DNA from: Nesterenkonia halotolerans
GTDB lineage: Bacteria; Actinomycetota; Actinomycetes; Actinomycetales; Micrococcaceae
Assembly (NCBI RefSeq): GCF_014874065.1
Contig: NZ_JADBEE010000001.1
Coordinates: 124,001 to 188,000, forward strand
DNA: 64,000 nt
Direction: 5' to 3'
A model generated the notes under the pieces. It saw only the letters and a list, made by a program, of their open reading frames with translations. It did no database searches and was not told where the DNA came from. The translations under genes were made by a program, and so were the position numbers. Of the stretch, positions 25,920 through 35,443 are shown in pieces; position 1 is the first letter of the stretch, and each line of letters starts with the position of its first letter.

Positions 25920-26996
25920 ATGAGCCGGACTCTCGTCTCCTTCCCGTATGCAGGCATGAACCCGTACACGAATATGCTCTACCTGCATGCTCGTTCTGCC
26001 GGCTGGAAGATCCTGGAGACCAGTCAGCCTGCTCGAGTGGTGTCCCACCTGCGACGACTGGTTCCTGGTGACGTGTTCCACGTGCAGTGGAACTGGCCGC
26101 TGTTCCGCAACGGTGGAACGTGGGCTGAAGCCAAGGAGGCCGTGGACTCCTTCTGTGAGGCCGTGGACGAGTGTATGGGACGCGGCATCCACCTGCTCTG
26201 GACCGTCCACAACATGGCCTCCCACGACACGGAGTTCATCGAGCTGGAGACGCGTTTCAACAATTTCATGGGCAGTCGCGCCGACGTGGTGATTCAACTC
26301 AACGACTACACGGAGACGGTCTGCCGCGAGAGTTTCACCATCGGCAACGCGGACTTCGTGACCATCCCGCATTCCTCCTATCAGGGGATATATCCCAACA
26401 CGGTGCGAACCGATGAGGCCAGAGCAGCCCTCGGCGTCCCAGAAGACCACGCCGTGGTGGGTTTTCTGGGGCAGGTGCGTCCCTATAAGGGGATCGAACG
26501 ACTGATCGAGGTCGCGGCGCAGATGCAGGAATCGGGGCGCCAGGTCACCGTGCTGCTTGCCGGGCGTCCGCAGGGCGGGGTGGATCGCGAGATCCTGCGC
26601 CTTGTGGCTCAACACGGACTCCCGTGCGTGAGTCACTTCGGATTTGTCGATGATAAGGATCTGCAGCTCTGGTTCAAAGCTGCGGATGTGATGGTCTTTC
26701 CCTACCGCAAGGTGCTCAACTCGGGAAGCGCCTACCTCTCTGCAGGCTTCGGAGTGCCGTGTGTGCTCCCGGCTGAGCCCCAGTTCGAAGAGCTCTTCGG
26801 AGCCGAACCCTGGGTTGGACTGTTCGACCCGGAGGACGCTTCGGCGCTTCGTCCAGTCGTCGAAGCGATGCTCGACTCAGCTGAACAGCGCCGAGACGAC
26901 GCGGCGAGGTTCGCCCGGGATCATCTTCCCTGGTCGATGTCATCCCGTTTTCTGCAGGTGCTGCAGATGCTCCGCCCCCGAGTGGGGGCGGCATGA
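25920..26996 (+). CDS. Glycosyltransferase, family 4 (group 1)
   Basis: 358 residues with a GT-B fold. N-terminal FPYAGMNPYTNMLY acceptor-side loop, nucleotide-sugar domain beginning GQVRPYKGIERL (184-195, the GxxRxxKG signature), and SAYLSAGFGVPCVLP near the usual donor-binding site. It transfers a sugar from a nucleotide donor, specificity unknown. GGAG lies five bases before the ATG, and its stop overlaps the next start (ATGA). It is 77 bases downstream of the two-domain glycosyltransferase. Confidence 0.85.
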   Translation: MSRTLVSFPYAGMNPYTNMLYLHARSAGWKILETSQPARVVSHLRRLVPGDVFHVQWNWPLFRNGGTWAEAKEAVDSFCEAVDECMGRGIHLLWTVHNMASHDTEFIELETRFNNFMGSRADVVIQLNDYTETVCRESFTIGNADFVTIPHSSYQGIYPNTVRTDEARAALGVPEDHAVVGFLGQVRPYKGIERLIEVAAQMQESGRQVTVLLAGRPQGGVDREILRLVAQHGLPCVSHFGFVDDKDLQLWFKAADVMVFPYRKVLNSGSAYLSAGFGVPCVLPAEPQFEELFGAEPWVGLFDPEDASALRPVVEAMLDSAEQRRDDAARFARDHLPWSMSSRFLQVLQMLRPRVGAA

Positions 26997-28723
26997 GCAG
27001 GCAGGTCGAGCTCGGCACGCCGGACATCTCAGTCATCGCTCTGGTCGGGGACCACGGGCCATGGCTGGGTGAGTCGGTTCTCTCGGTGCTTTCGCAGCCC
27101 GGCTGTCGCTTGGAACTGGTCCTGGTGGATCACGGCGCCCCGGCGAGTGTGTGGAAACGGTGTCTCGAGCATGCCGACTCCGACGCGCGTGTGCGGTGCG
27201 TCCGCCCAGGACCGGTCTCCGAGGCTGAGCGTTGGCGGCTTGGGCGCGATGTCGCGGAGGGGGAGTACCTCCAGTTCCTGTCACTGCCAGACCTTCTCGG
27301 GCCCCATTCTCTGCTGACGCTCTTCGCCGCCGCGGTGCGGGAGTCTGCGGACGCCGTCGTCGGTCGTCAGCTCCTCTACACCCCGCAGGAGACTCTCGGA
27401 GCAGAGATTGCGTGGAAGCATGTTCCGCTGCATGAGAAGCCGGGGGCGTCGGATGTCTACACCGACCCCGGGCTGTTGGGCGTCCGAGGCTCCCGAGGTG
27501 TGCTTCTGCATGCGGTGGCTGCTCGCTCCCTCGATCTCCATCCTGGGGACGGCCGTCTCGACGCGGAGGGTTCCGTCGGGGTGATGCTTCTCGCGAAGCT
27601 GAGGCGAGTCGTCGCAGTGGACGCCGTGGCGTGGATTCGACGGACCGCGCCGGGTGCAAGCTGGCAGGAACGCATGGCAGAGCTTCTGAGCTCGGAGAAT
27701 GAGGCTGCGGATCAGTTGCTGAGGCTGAGTTCGGAGACGCTGTGGAGGAGCTTCTGGCGAAGCTCGCTCGATGGTCATCTCCGGCCGCTGGTTGCTGATG
27801 TGATCGCGAAGACCAGGGGTGCGGTCTTCGAACCCGTGCTGAGACAGCAGCTCCTCGAATACCTGCTGCGCCGAGATCGCAGCGAGTGGATGCGCCTTCA
27901 GCCCCGGCTCAGGGCAGGATTCTCGTTGCTGGCCGAGGGCGAGCCGGAGCTTGTCGCACCTGCGTGGCGGATGTGGGATGCACGCGAGGGAGTCGCTTCA
28001 GGAGCTGATCTTGCCACGAGCGCCAGGCTCATCCGTCGCCTCGCGCGGTCCAGGTTCGCCGATGAACTGGCGGTGTCTCGGTACTACTCAGAGCTGGTGA
28101 TCCGTCCTGGCGCGCAGCAGGACCTCGAAGATGCGCAGATACTCGCGCTGGGGAAGATTCTCCGGCTCGAGGAACATTCTGCGCGTGTGGCGGTGGAGTT
28201 GAAGGACCCTTCCGACCGCGAACTCACGCTGCACCAGGCGCTCACCCGCAAAGACCCAGACCTGCTGAACCCCCCGGGAGAACTCCCCAGAACCGTGGTC
28301 TGCCACAGCGCGGCCCTCTCCGGCGAACAGCTGGAACTGAGAACTCTTCTTCCCTCCGGTGTGACTCTCGGGTCAGGCACTGTCGTCTCCTCGCACGGAC
28401 AGTCGACCCCGGTGCAGCTGACCGCAGAGACTTCGCCCGGTGAACCTGACGGGCACTGGGTGATCCGCTGTGCGGTGACGGCGCTGGAACCCGATGTCAC
28501 CTACACCCTCAAGGTCCCGCTGTCCGCCACGAAGGCTCAGGCCAGTGCGTACGTTCACCTCAGCGAGGGAGCAGAGCACCGGATCCAGACGGCAGCGGAG
28601 ACGCTGATCGTCGACGCCGAGACGCCCGGGTCTCGCCTCCGGATTCGCCGGCACCAGTTCACGGCTGCCCAAAGGTGGTGGCGTCGCCGCGAAGGGCTCA
28701 GCGTCTCGAGAACCGCGAGATGA
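26993..28723 (+). CDS. Glycosyltransferase family 2-like protein with C-terminal beta-rich domain
   Basis: 576 residues. The first 110 match a GT2 nucleotide-binding half (ISVIALVGDHGPWLGESVLSVLSQPG, LELVLVDHGAP, AEGEYLQFLSLPDLLGPHSL), but the usual DxD motif is degenerate (LPDLLG in its place). The remainder is helical, then beta-rich from about residue 430 (LPRTVVCHSAALSGEQLELRTLL). Activity is therefore uncertain: an inverting transferase with divergent metal site or a non-catalytic partner. Coupled by ATGA overlap to the upstream GT4; its last 26 bases overlap the convergent pyruvyltransferase gene. Confidence 0.65.
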   Translation: MSRQVELGTPDISVIALVGDHGPWLGESVLSVLSQPGCRLELVLVDHGAPASVWKRCLEHADSDARVRCVRPGPVSEAERWRLGRDVAEGEYLQFLSLPDLLGPHSLLTLFAAAVRESADAVVGRQLLYTPQETLGAEIAWKHVPLHEKPGASDVYTDPGLLGVRGSRGVLLHAVAARSLDLHPGDGRLDAEGSVGVMLLAKLRRVVAVDAVAWIRRTAPGASWQERMAELLSSENEAADQLLRLSSETLWRSFWRSSLDGHLRPLVADVIAKTRGAVFEPVLRQQLLEYLLRRDRSEWMRLQPRLRAGFSLLAEGEPELVAPAWRMWDAREGVASGADLATSARLIRRLARSRFADELAVSRYYSELVIRPGAQQDLEDAQILALGKILRLEEHSARVAVELKDPSDRELTLHQALTRKDPDLLNPPGELPRTVVCHSAALSGEQLELRTLLPSGVTLGSGTVVSSHGQSTPVQLTAETSPGEPDGHWVIRCAVTALEPDVTYTLKVPLSATKAQASAYVHLSEGAEHRIQTAAETLIVDAETPGSRLRIRRHQFTAAQRWWRRREGLSVSRTAR

Positions 28724-29981
28724 GCCGGTGAAGGAGCCCCTTGCGCTGTTCTGGTCTCGTGGAACCGGCTCGTGCTCCCGGGAACGCTGATTCGAGGGCC
28801 TCGAGATCGACATTGAGCCGCGGCAGAGCATTGCTGCGTGCCACCTCTTCGAGGTCAAGGTCGGCGAGCTCCTCGCGGGAGACGTCCACGCGTGCAGGCG
28901 CTGATCCGCTCAAAGTGGAGAAGAAGTCGTTGAACTTGAACTCGCCGCCGCCCAATTCGGCATCGGTGATGTTCAGCCAGACCCACGGGACACCGTAGGT
29001 CTGAGCGATGATCAACCCGTGGAGTGACGTCGAGACGCAGACTCGAGCATTCGCGATGCCATCGACGACGATCGTCAGGTCATCGCGGACGTCCACGATG
29101 TCGAAGGTGTCCTGGTCGAGATTCTTGAAGTGGGGACGGTGCGACATATGCGGCACGAACGCGATCTTCTGCTCCGAGTGAGCTGACGGCCGCGGCGTGT
29201 AGTGACGGGGGAGCAGAAGGGCGGGGTCTCCCAGGACCTCAGGAACTTCCCACCCCAGCTTCGCCTGAAGTTCATTCCGGGTCAGGTGCCCGCGCACTGC
29301 ATGGACGCGGATTCCGGTCAGTCGCCGCAACGGTGACTTCGCAGAGAGCGGCCTCATCAGACCGGCTCCCCAGATGTCCACGTCGGGCCGACCGATCATG
29401 TGGATGATCGAGCCGACCAGCGCGATGGCGCGGCCCTGCGCGGGCACGGGATTGTCCTTCGTCGGACGCACATTGACCACATCGCGGCCCGAGAGGGTGG
29501 CAGCCAGCCACGGACCCACGGCATCGCCGAAGTTGGCTTTCCGGTCCCACCAGAAGCCGTGCAACGGAGGGTTCTTGTCCATCGTCTCCCCGCGCTCCAC
29601 GGAGTCCACGTCGATGATCCCTGCCTGGATGCGCCCGGCCCATTCCCGCAGCAGCCTGAGCGCGGCCCCGGAGGACTCGCCCAGCGGCAGCGCGGGCTCC
29701 AGCACGTGATGTTCATGTGGAGTGGCTTTGAGCAGGGCGTCGGTGACCAGCTCATTGCGCAGGATGCGCCGGAGATTCTCAGATTCACCCCGGGCCATGA
29801 GCAGTCCGTGTTCGTCTCCCGTGTCGCGCAGCACCAGGCTCACGAGGCCGTGAGCAGTTGGGACATCCCAGGTCAGTGTCGCGAGCTCGGGGTTCAGCCT
29901 CACGTGGACCTGTTGCGAGCGCACCCACCCATCGGCGTTGGAGGTTTCGTGGAGCGAGGAGAGAGCGGTACGGGAGGACAT
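28698..29981 (-). CDS. Polysaccharide pyruvyl transferase family protein
   Basis: 427 residues. The C-terminal two thirds match the CsaB-type family: WWDRKANFGDAVGPWLA (family entry motif FGDxxxP), VGSIIHMIGRPDVDIWGAGLM, HAVRGHLTRNEL, GDPALLL, and VCVSTSLHGLIIAQTYGVP with the conserved SLHG. These enzymes form pyruvate ketals on surface glycans, giving negative charge and, in some bacteria, an S-layer attachment site. An extra N-terminal domain of about 125 residues is unassigned. It is the last gene of a five-gene operon, 33 bases after its neighbour. Confidence 0.87.
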   Translation of the reverse strand: MSSRTALSSLHETSNADGWVRSQQVHVRLNPELATLTWDVPTAHGLVSLVLRDTGDEHGLLMARGESENLRRILRNELVTDALLKATPHEHHVLEPALPLGESSGAALRLLREWAGRIQAGIIDVDSVERGETMDKNPPLHGFWWDRKANFGDAVGPWLAATLSGRDVVNVRPTKDNPVPAQGRAIALVGSIIHMIGRPDVDIWGAGLMRPLSAKSPLRRLTGIRVHAVRGHLTRNELQAKLGWEVPEVLGDPALLLPRHYTPRPSAHSEQKIAFVPHMSHRPHFKNLDQDTFDIVDVRDDLTIVVDGIANARVCVSTSLHGLIIAQTYGVPWVWLNITDAELGGGEFKFNDFFSTLSGSAPARVDVSREELADLDLEEVARSNALPRLNVDLEALESAFPGARAGSTRPEQRKGLLHRLISRFSRR

Positions 29982-30014
29982 CGTGTGTGAAGACCTTCTT
30001 TGGTTCAGGAAGAC

Positions 30015-31268
30015 TCAGGCCAGGGGATAGGAGCGCAGCGACTTCATGCGGACTGGGTCGGGCGAGGTGAAGCGGACGTCGTCAACCACGCACCCCGGTG
30101 GTGTCTCGAGGACGCAGGTCGCGTATCCCGAGTCGCTGTCGAACACCACCGATCCACGGTACAGGCCGCCCCCGGCGCTGCGCAGATCGGCGGCGGCCAT
30201 GAAGGCCTTCACGCCAGCCTTCGAGACCCCGGCGCCGTGACTCACGGTGATCTCTACATTGAGGGTCCTCGAACCCGCACCGGCGTCGTCGAGTTCTGCC
30301 AGGAGAAGCTGAGAGCTTCCAGATCCTAGAGCGACGCCGACCCCCGTCGGGGAGTCCAGGGGCGTGGCAGTATCGACAGGCAGGGGATCGGAGGCTGCAG
30401 CGATGTCTCTGCGGATTCTGCGATTGACGAAGGGAAAGTACTCCTGGAGCAGATCGGCCGCGACGCGTTCCTTCTTGGCGGCGGCGGGGATCAAGGACGC
30501 GAAGAAGGGGCTCTCGCCGTCTCCCAAGGTGCTGTCCTGACTCTTGTGTCGAGCCTGGAAGAAGCCGGGCTCGCGGGAGTCCAGCACGGTGGGGTATGCG
30601 GTGTCGAGCTTCATATGGCCCTTGGCAGGAGCGCGCGTCTGCAGACCCAGGATCGAACCGTCAGAGGTCTTCTGATGGACTGACACGAGCCCGGCAGCGG
30701 CCTTGGGAAAGTACCGACGCCAGGGAAGGATGTATTCCGACTGCGTGCGAATGGCTGTCAGCGATTCGGGGAAGGAGATACGCCACCCGACGTGCTCATC
30801 CACGACGTAGGGGCTCATCCGAGGGAAGAAGTTGATCGGCAGCACGTCGTCGTCGTCGAGTCGGTAGATGCCGAAGACCCCGTCCTCCGGCAGACGCCCT
30901 CGCAGGACCTGATTGAGCACCTTCTTATTGGGTGCGCTGGGGGCGACCATCCCCGGAGCTTCATTGAGATGCAGGAACGGGTACTCCAGTGCGGCGTCGC
31001 GGAGGAGATCCTGGTACTTCTGCGGCAGCGATGCCGAGTAGTGCACGATGTGCACGAGGTTGCAGGAATCCGCGGAGGCGGCCAGCTGCGGGAGGCTCTC
31101 TTCGATGAAGATCTCGGTCCGCGGAGCCAGGCGTTCCTCGTCGTAGAGCCAGTCCGTGTATTCCTTCTCCGAGAAGAGACCCCCATCGCCCTGGCGGGTC
31201 GCCTTGAAGCTGCCGGACTTGTACTGATGCACGCTGAAGCGCGTATGCCCGATGAAAAGTTTGCGCAT
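30015..31268 (-). CDS. Putative rhamnosyltransferase-family glycosyltransferase (paralogue A)
   Basis: 417 residues. N-terminus LFIGHTRFSVHQYKSGSFKATR, LVHIVHYSASLP, then YRLDDDDVLP (RLDDDD 136-141) match the putative rhamnosyl transferase family (Pfam Rhamno_transf type), in which the acidic cluster is the likely metal/donor site. A C-terminal beta-rich domain follows from about residue 295. The gene is a clear paralogue of the first gene of this operon, sharing these blocks and the ILDSREP and HxSQDST motifs. Donor sugar is not proven to be rhamnose. Confidence 0.75.
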   Translation of the reverse strand: MRKLFIGHTRFSVHQYKSGSFKATRQGDGGLFSEKEYTDWLYDEERLAPRTEIFIEESLPQLAASADSCNLVHIVHYSASLPQKYQDLLRDAALEYPFLHLNEAPGMVAPSAPNKKVLNQVLRGRLPEDGVFGIYRLDDDDVLPINFFPRMSPYVVDEHVGWRISFPESLTAIRTQSEYILPWRRYFPKAAAGLVSVHQKTSDGSILGLQTRAPAKGHMKLDTAYPTVLDSREPGFFQARHKSQDSTLGDGESPFFASLIPAAAKKERVAADLLQEYFPFVNRRIRRDIAAASDPLPVDTATPLDSPTGVGVALGSGSSQLLLAELDDAGAGSRTLNVEITVSHGAGVSKAGVKAFMAAADLRSAGGGLYRGSVVFDSDSGYATCVLETPPGCVVDDVRFTSPDPVRMKSLRSYPLA

Positions 31269-31295
31269 GGATGCTTCCTGTCTGTGTCTGCCTGG

Positions 31296-32873
31296 TCAGC
31301 GGTTGAGGCGATGACGCAGTTGCGCCTCATAGAGGTTGGTCGGTTGCGGCTGGACTCCCATTGACTCGGTCATGGTGTGCAGGTCTCCATGGAACTCAGG
31401 CTTCTGCTGCGAAGGCTTTGACGTGCCCTGGATCCCCACCATCGCGCTGTACGGGGCGTGCTCTTCCAGTCGGACGGCGTAGGAGCGACCGTTGGTCACG
31501 GAGATGTTCCAGTGACAGAAGCGGGCGCCCCAATGTGGTCCGGCGTTCTTGGCGCCCCCGACCACGCCCTTGTTCTTGATCGTGATCTCTGTCCGCACAT
31601 TCTCGAAGGGAAAGCGACGATGGGAGTCGAAGGTTCCCTCCATCTGACCCTTGGACCAGACATTGCCGGCCGAGTATCCCTCGATGTTCAGGCCGTGGGT
31701 CAGGGATTCCGGAGGCAGCGGCGTCGTGGGCTCGGCGATGGTGAATCCGTGCACAAGGTTGTCGTGGGACTGTTCCCTGCAGATGAAGGGATGATGACGC
31801 GCCCGTCCTTCCACCGTGACCTCGGTCAGCGTGATGCCTTTGGAGCTGGTGATGCCGAACCCGTTGTCGCTGTCCCGCACGGTGACGTTGCGGGCCCAAC
31901 AGTTCAACGATGCCTGAAAATGCGGCCCGTTGAACCCGTGGTCCTGGTTGTGTGGCCGAGGTTCGACCAGCGACATGTCGATGCGGAGATCTTCGATCCC
32001 AGACTCCGAGATATGGACCCCGAGGGTCTCGAAGCGGGGATTCCATTCCCGACGCAGGTCAAGCCGAGTGGGCTGTTCCAAGACGATGCTGTCCTTGTGC
32101 ACAGACTTGACCTGCACCGGGTACCGGAACCGTCGGTAGTTCGGCTGCTTGTGCAGTGAGGCGTCCTCGACGCCCCAGGCGTAGCTGTCGGTGGGCAGAT
32201 CCCCGCTCATGTGTCGCAGCAGAGAACTGTCGGCGAGGTTGTCCATGATGAGCAGCACGTGGTCACCCGCCGTGAATCGGTCGGTGTCGGCCACCGGGAT
32301 TCGAGTCTCGCCGCGGGGGACATCACCGGTGACACAGGACAATGCCTCGGTGTCGAACCAGCCCTCATTCTCCCCCCACCCCCACTCGGCAGCTTCGAGC
32401 CGGTTCAACAGCTTGCGAGGGATGAACCAGACGAGGCCTCCCGTCCAGGACCATTCCCCCTTGGTCGGTGTCCGATAGGCAGATTCCAGTGATTCCCGGA
32501 ATGACAGAGTCGTGAGGTCACGGCCCGCCCCGCGCACCACCACGCCCGAGTGATGGATCCACAGGACGCCCGTGAGCAGGTAGTTTCCGGCAGGAACGAC
32601 GACGACGCCGCCTCCTGCGCTGCCGGCGGCGGTGATCGCGGACGCGAGGGCCGTCGTGTCGTCGCTGTTTCCGTCGCCTTTCGCACCGTAGTCCCGGACG
32701 TTGAAGACGGGCCCACTCGGCCTTGGAAGCGGCTCTTCGCCGCGACGGTAACCGGCGTAGGAGACATTAGGAATCTGGGGATGGGTGTTCGGAGCCCTGG
32801 TATAGCGATCCCACGCAGAGAGCGCGGGAAAGTTGCGTCTGAATCGGTGGACGAGGGAGGCGAACAGGGTCAC
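31296..32873 (-). CDS. Pectate-lyase-superfamily (right-handed beta-helix) protein
   Basis: 525 residues. PVFNVRDYGAKGDGNSDDTTALASAI is the classic entry of the Pectate_lyase_3/GH28-related beta-helix fold, followed by GGVVVVPAGNYLL and parallel-helix repeats. Members cleave or bind polyuronides and other acidic glycans. There is no signal peptide at the start I chose (GTG, four bases after the upstream stop), so it may act inside the cell or be exported otherwise; a longer frame is open but overlaps the upstream gene heavily. Located amid glycan-assembly genes, it may trim a uronic-acid-containing polymer such as one with ManNAcA. Confidence 0.8.
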   Translation of the reverse strand: MTLFASLVHRFRRNFPALSAWDRYTRAPNTHPQIPNVSYAGYRRGEEPLPRPSGPVFNVRDYGAKGDGNSDDTTALASAITAAGSAGGGVVVVPAGNYLLTGVLWIHHSGVVVRGAGRDLTTLSFRESLESAYRTPTKGEWSWTGGLVWFIPRKLLNRLEAAEWGWGENEGWFDTEALSCVTGDVPRGETRIPVADTDRFTAGDHVLLIMDNLADSSLLRHMSGDLPTDSYAWGVEDASLHKQPNYRRFRYPVQVKSVHKDSIVLEQPTRLDLRREWNPRFETLGVHISESGIEDLRIDMSLVEPRPHNQDHGFNGPHFQASLNCWARNVTVRDSDNGFGITSSKGITLTEVTVEGRARHHPFICREQSHDNLVHGFTIAEPTTPLPPESLTHGLNIEGYSAGNVWSKGQMEGTFDSHRRFPFENVRTEITIKNKGVVGGAKNAGPHWGARFCHWNISVTNGRSYAVRLEEHAPYSAMVGIQGTSKPSQQKPEFHGDLHTMTESMGVQPQPTNLYEAQLRHRLNR

Positions 32874-32877
32874 GGGG

Positions 32878-33957
32878 TCAACCTCGCGAATTTTCGTGCA
32901 TCTTCTTGATGAGGGCGTCTGCGACCTGGCGACGGGACCCGATCCAGGGATAGTGATGGGTCGCGAAGCCTGCCTGTACATCGACGTCGAGTATGGTCGC
33001 GCCCTCGACCGAGCTGATATCAGGCAGAAGCAGATCCACCGCTGCGGCCTTGCAGCCGGGGATGGCCCATGTCGCGGCGACAGCAAGGTCCTTCAGCGCC
33101 GAGCCCATATGGTCTGTGACGTCGACCGTCACCCCGCCGGCCCGCATGTTGATTCCTGGAGACAGCTGGTAGACGCGATCCTTCTCGGTGCGGCTGTCGA
33201 GCGGGAGCCCGGTTTCGATCGCGTAGCCCCACGCATCATGGTCAAACTTGCCGAAGAGAGGATGGGCCGAACGGCGGGCAGAAACCTCTTCGACCTGCTC
33301 GCGGAGTGTCCTGGAGCCGTCACCGATGCAGAAGAGAGGGACCCGGGCGTTTGCCGCGACGACGTTCTCTCCTACGACGAACGCGCGGACATCGAGGCCT
33401 TCAACGTGATCCTCCACGATCAGACGCTGGTCCGCATCAGCGTCGGAGCGCCGTGCCGATGCGGCTGCTGTCCAAGCGTCGCGGAACTCTCGCTCTGTCG
33501 TGATCCCCGTGGTGGATCCCGCGCCATGGGTGGAGGCCGCAGGCTTCACGACCGCAGCCTTCGTCAACCCCTTGAAATGAGCGATGGCCTTTTCAAGGTG
33601 GTCCACGTCGAAATGGGCCCCCGGCGGGACGGGAAGCCCCTCGAGCTGGAGGTGACGTTTGGCCAGCGGAAGGGACATGGAAGCTCGCAGCGCCTCCGCA
33701 CTCGGAAGGCTGGTCAGGTGCACGGCAAAGCCGCCGATGACTCGTCTGCCACCGGTGATCACGTAGTGGTTGTTCTGGACCTTCGAGAGTCGGAACTTGT
33801 TTCGGCGCGCTGCTCCGCTGAGCAGGGCTGAGGGCGAATCAGCTCGTCGGCCGCCGAAATCTACCGGTGTTTCGCGGCCGAAGCTGCGCAGAAACTCCGT
33901 CACGTGCGGATTCATCGCGGGACCAGTGTTGAGGTCGGCGCCGGAGGCATCGGTCAA
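32878..33957 (-). CDS. ATP-grasp ligase in the glycan operon
   Basis: 359 residues. ATP-grasp fold with AAVVKPAASTHGAGS (Lys138 region), LIVEDHVEGLDVRAFVVG (about 179-196) and the metal-binding end AAVDLLLPD plus ATILDVDVQAGF. The pattern resembles the C-terminal ligase of cyanophycin synthetase and glutathione-synthesis relatives, so it may attach an amino acid or peptide to a carboxylate, for example on a uronic acid. The substrate is unknown. Start TTG overlaps the previous stop as TTGA, with GAGGAAG just ahead; ATG 33915 is an alternative without a ribosome site. Confidence 0.75.
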   Translation of the reverse strand: MTDASGADLNTGPAMNPHVTEFLRSFGRETPVDFGGRRADSPSALLSGAARRNKFRLSKVQNNHYVITGGRRVIGGFAVHLTSLPSAEALRASMSLPLAKRHLQLEGLPVPPGAHFDVDHLEKAIAHFKGLTKAAVVKPAASTHGAGSTTGITTEREFRDAWTAAASARRSDADADQRLIVEDHVEGLDVRAFVVGENVVAANARVPLFCIGDGSRTLREQVEEVSARRSAHPLFGKFDHDAWGYAIETGLPLDSRTEKDRVYQLSPGINMRAGGVTVDVTDHMGSALKDLAVAATWAIPGCKAAAVDLLLPDISSVEGATILDVDVQAGFATHHYPWIGSRRQVADALIKKMHENSRG

Positions 33958-35348
33958 GACTTCCTCACCGGCAGCGGGTAGGCGACGACGGAATCCAGGT
34001 GCACCTCTTCTGACTTGGCGGTGACCAGGGTGATGGCAGTGACTCGGACGCCCCGCGGCGGCTCGATGGGCAGGACATGACCGAAGCCTGACGGCTTCTG
34101 CGGCATGTAGGACCAGAAGGTGCCGTCACGGTCGGAATGTCGGAACTTCGCCTGGGTGAAGAACTTCGAAGCAGCGGCGTCAATCTCGGCGTCGCCCTCA
34201 GCGGCGACAGTGAGCCGAACCTGGACCTGGTTCGCCTTCAGGCCTGCCCCGGCCGATGGCTTCAGCACCAGAGCCAGGGGGCCTTCGTGGGCCCACTCGA
34301 AGGTGACGGATTCGCGGCTCAGCGCAAGTGGCCCGGTGCTCAGCCGAACGCCACGCTCGGCAGGTCCAGGCTCGTGTGAGACCACACCGGAGAGCACGGG
34401 GAAGAGCTCGGAGACCTGGTCCAGGTCCGCAGGGCCTTCCCCGAGGATCCTGCTCATCGCCTCCGGGTAGAAGGGCGCAACCGAACCCTTGACCGTGCTG
34501 TCCTGGCTCTCGTGACGAATATGGAAGTACGCAGGCTCACGGGAGTCCAGGATCGTCGGGTTGAACTTGTCCATCACCGTGTGTTTCGGGGCACTGAGGT
34601 TGAGGATCTCCCCGTCGTCGTTCTTGGCAGCGACGGCCATGGGCCCGAAGGCGCTCTTCGGATAGTAGAGCTCGCGGGTGTAGGCGTATCTGCCCTCCAT
34701 GCGGATCGCTGAGAAACCGGTTCCCAGTGAGACCCACCAGCCGATGTGCCGTGGGGTGACATAGGAAGCCATCTGGTCGAAGTACCCCACCGACAACAGA
34801 TCATCATCATCCAACCGGTAAACACCGAAGGGACGGGACCCGTGGTCGCGCTCTCCCAGGGCCTTGTTGACCAGCGCGCGGGAGGGGGTGGAATTCACCG
34901 GCTTGGTGGTCTCGTTCAGACGGAGGAAGCCATGCCGCTCTGCGGCCTCCTTCAGCTGCGCCTTGTGGTGGTCGGGAAGCGAAGGAGAGTAAGAGACGAA
35001 ATGCACCACGTCGTGGTCTTTCGCGGCGAGGGCCAGCTGGGGCAGACTCAGAGTCGTGAAGATCTCGGTCCGCGGGGCGAGCCTGGTCTCGGAGTACAAC
35101 CACTGGGTGTATTCCTCTTCGCTGAATCCGGCTCCCAGCTCCGCACCCCGGGTGGCGTTGAAGTAGCCGGAACCATGCTGGTGCACGCTGAAGCGCGTGT
35201 GACCGATGAACAGCGTCCGGTCGGCGGGGGCCGCGGGAGTCTCTGCGCCGGGTCTCACACTGGTTGCCTCGACGGGTGCCTCGCTGGGCGCTTCGCCCGG
35301 CTGGGCGGGATTCACACTCCGCCGCAAGATCCGGAACAACTTGTTCAT
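33954..35348 (-). CDS. Putative rhamnosyltransferase-family glycosyltransferase (paralogue B)
   Basis: 464 residues, paralogue of the gene two places downstream in the operon. After a variable 44-residue Pro/Ala/Glu-rich N-terminus come LFIGHTRFSVHQHGSGYFNATRG, DVVHFVSYSPSLP and VYRLDDDDLLS (RLDDDD 178-183), then a C-terminal beta-rich domain. First gene of the minus-strand operon reaching the pyruvyltransferase. AAAGGG lies close to the ATG, and a TATACT -10 is 90 bases upstream. The sugar transferred is not determined by sequence. Confidence 0.75.
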   Translation of the reverse strand: MNKLFRILRRSVNPAQPGEAPSEAPVEATSVRPGAETPAAPADRTLFIGHTRFSVHQHGSGYFNATRGAELGAGFSEEEYTQWLYSETRLAPRTEIFTTLSLPQLALAAKDHDVVHFVSYSPSLPDHHKAQLKEAAERHGFLRLNETTKPVNSTPSRALVNKALGERDHGSRPFGVYRLDDDDLLSVGYFDQMASYVTPRHIGWWVSLGTGFSAIRMEGRYAYTRELYYPKSAFGPMAVAAKNDDGEILNLSAPKHTVMDKFNPTILDSREPAYFHIRHESQDSTVKGSVAPFYPEAMSRILGEGPADLDQVSELFPVLSGVVSHEPGPAERGVRLSTGPLALSRESVTFEWAHEGPLALVLKPSAGAGLKANQVQVRLTVAAEGDAEIDAAASKFFTQAKFRHSDRDGTFWSYMPQKPSGFGHVLPIEPPRGVRVTAITLVTAKSEEVHLDSVVAYPLPVRKS

Positions 35349-35437
35349 GAAAGAGCCCTTTCGGTGCTGATCGGCGGCGCGCGTGGGTCACGTGCAGAGC
35401 AGATTCTGCTGACAGGAATCGTTGCAGCGTCCGAGCG

Positions 35438-35443
35438 AGTATA
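35438..35443 (-). promoter_or_regulatory. -10 element for the minus-strand glycan operon
   Basis: Minus-strand TATACT within the divergent gap, leaving a leader of about 85 bases. No good -35. Confidence 0.4.

Noticed and set aside
25885..25923. Twelve-residue ORF ending on the start codon of the GT4 gene
   Set aside because: No ribosome site and no attenuator structure. Chance is likely in a short gap, though the ATGA overlap is notable.
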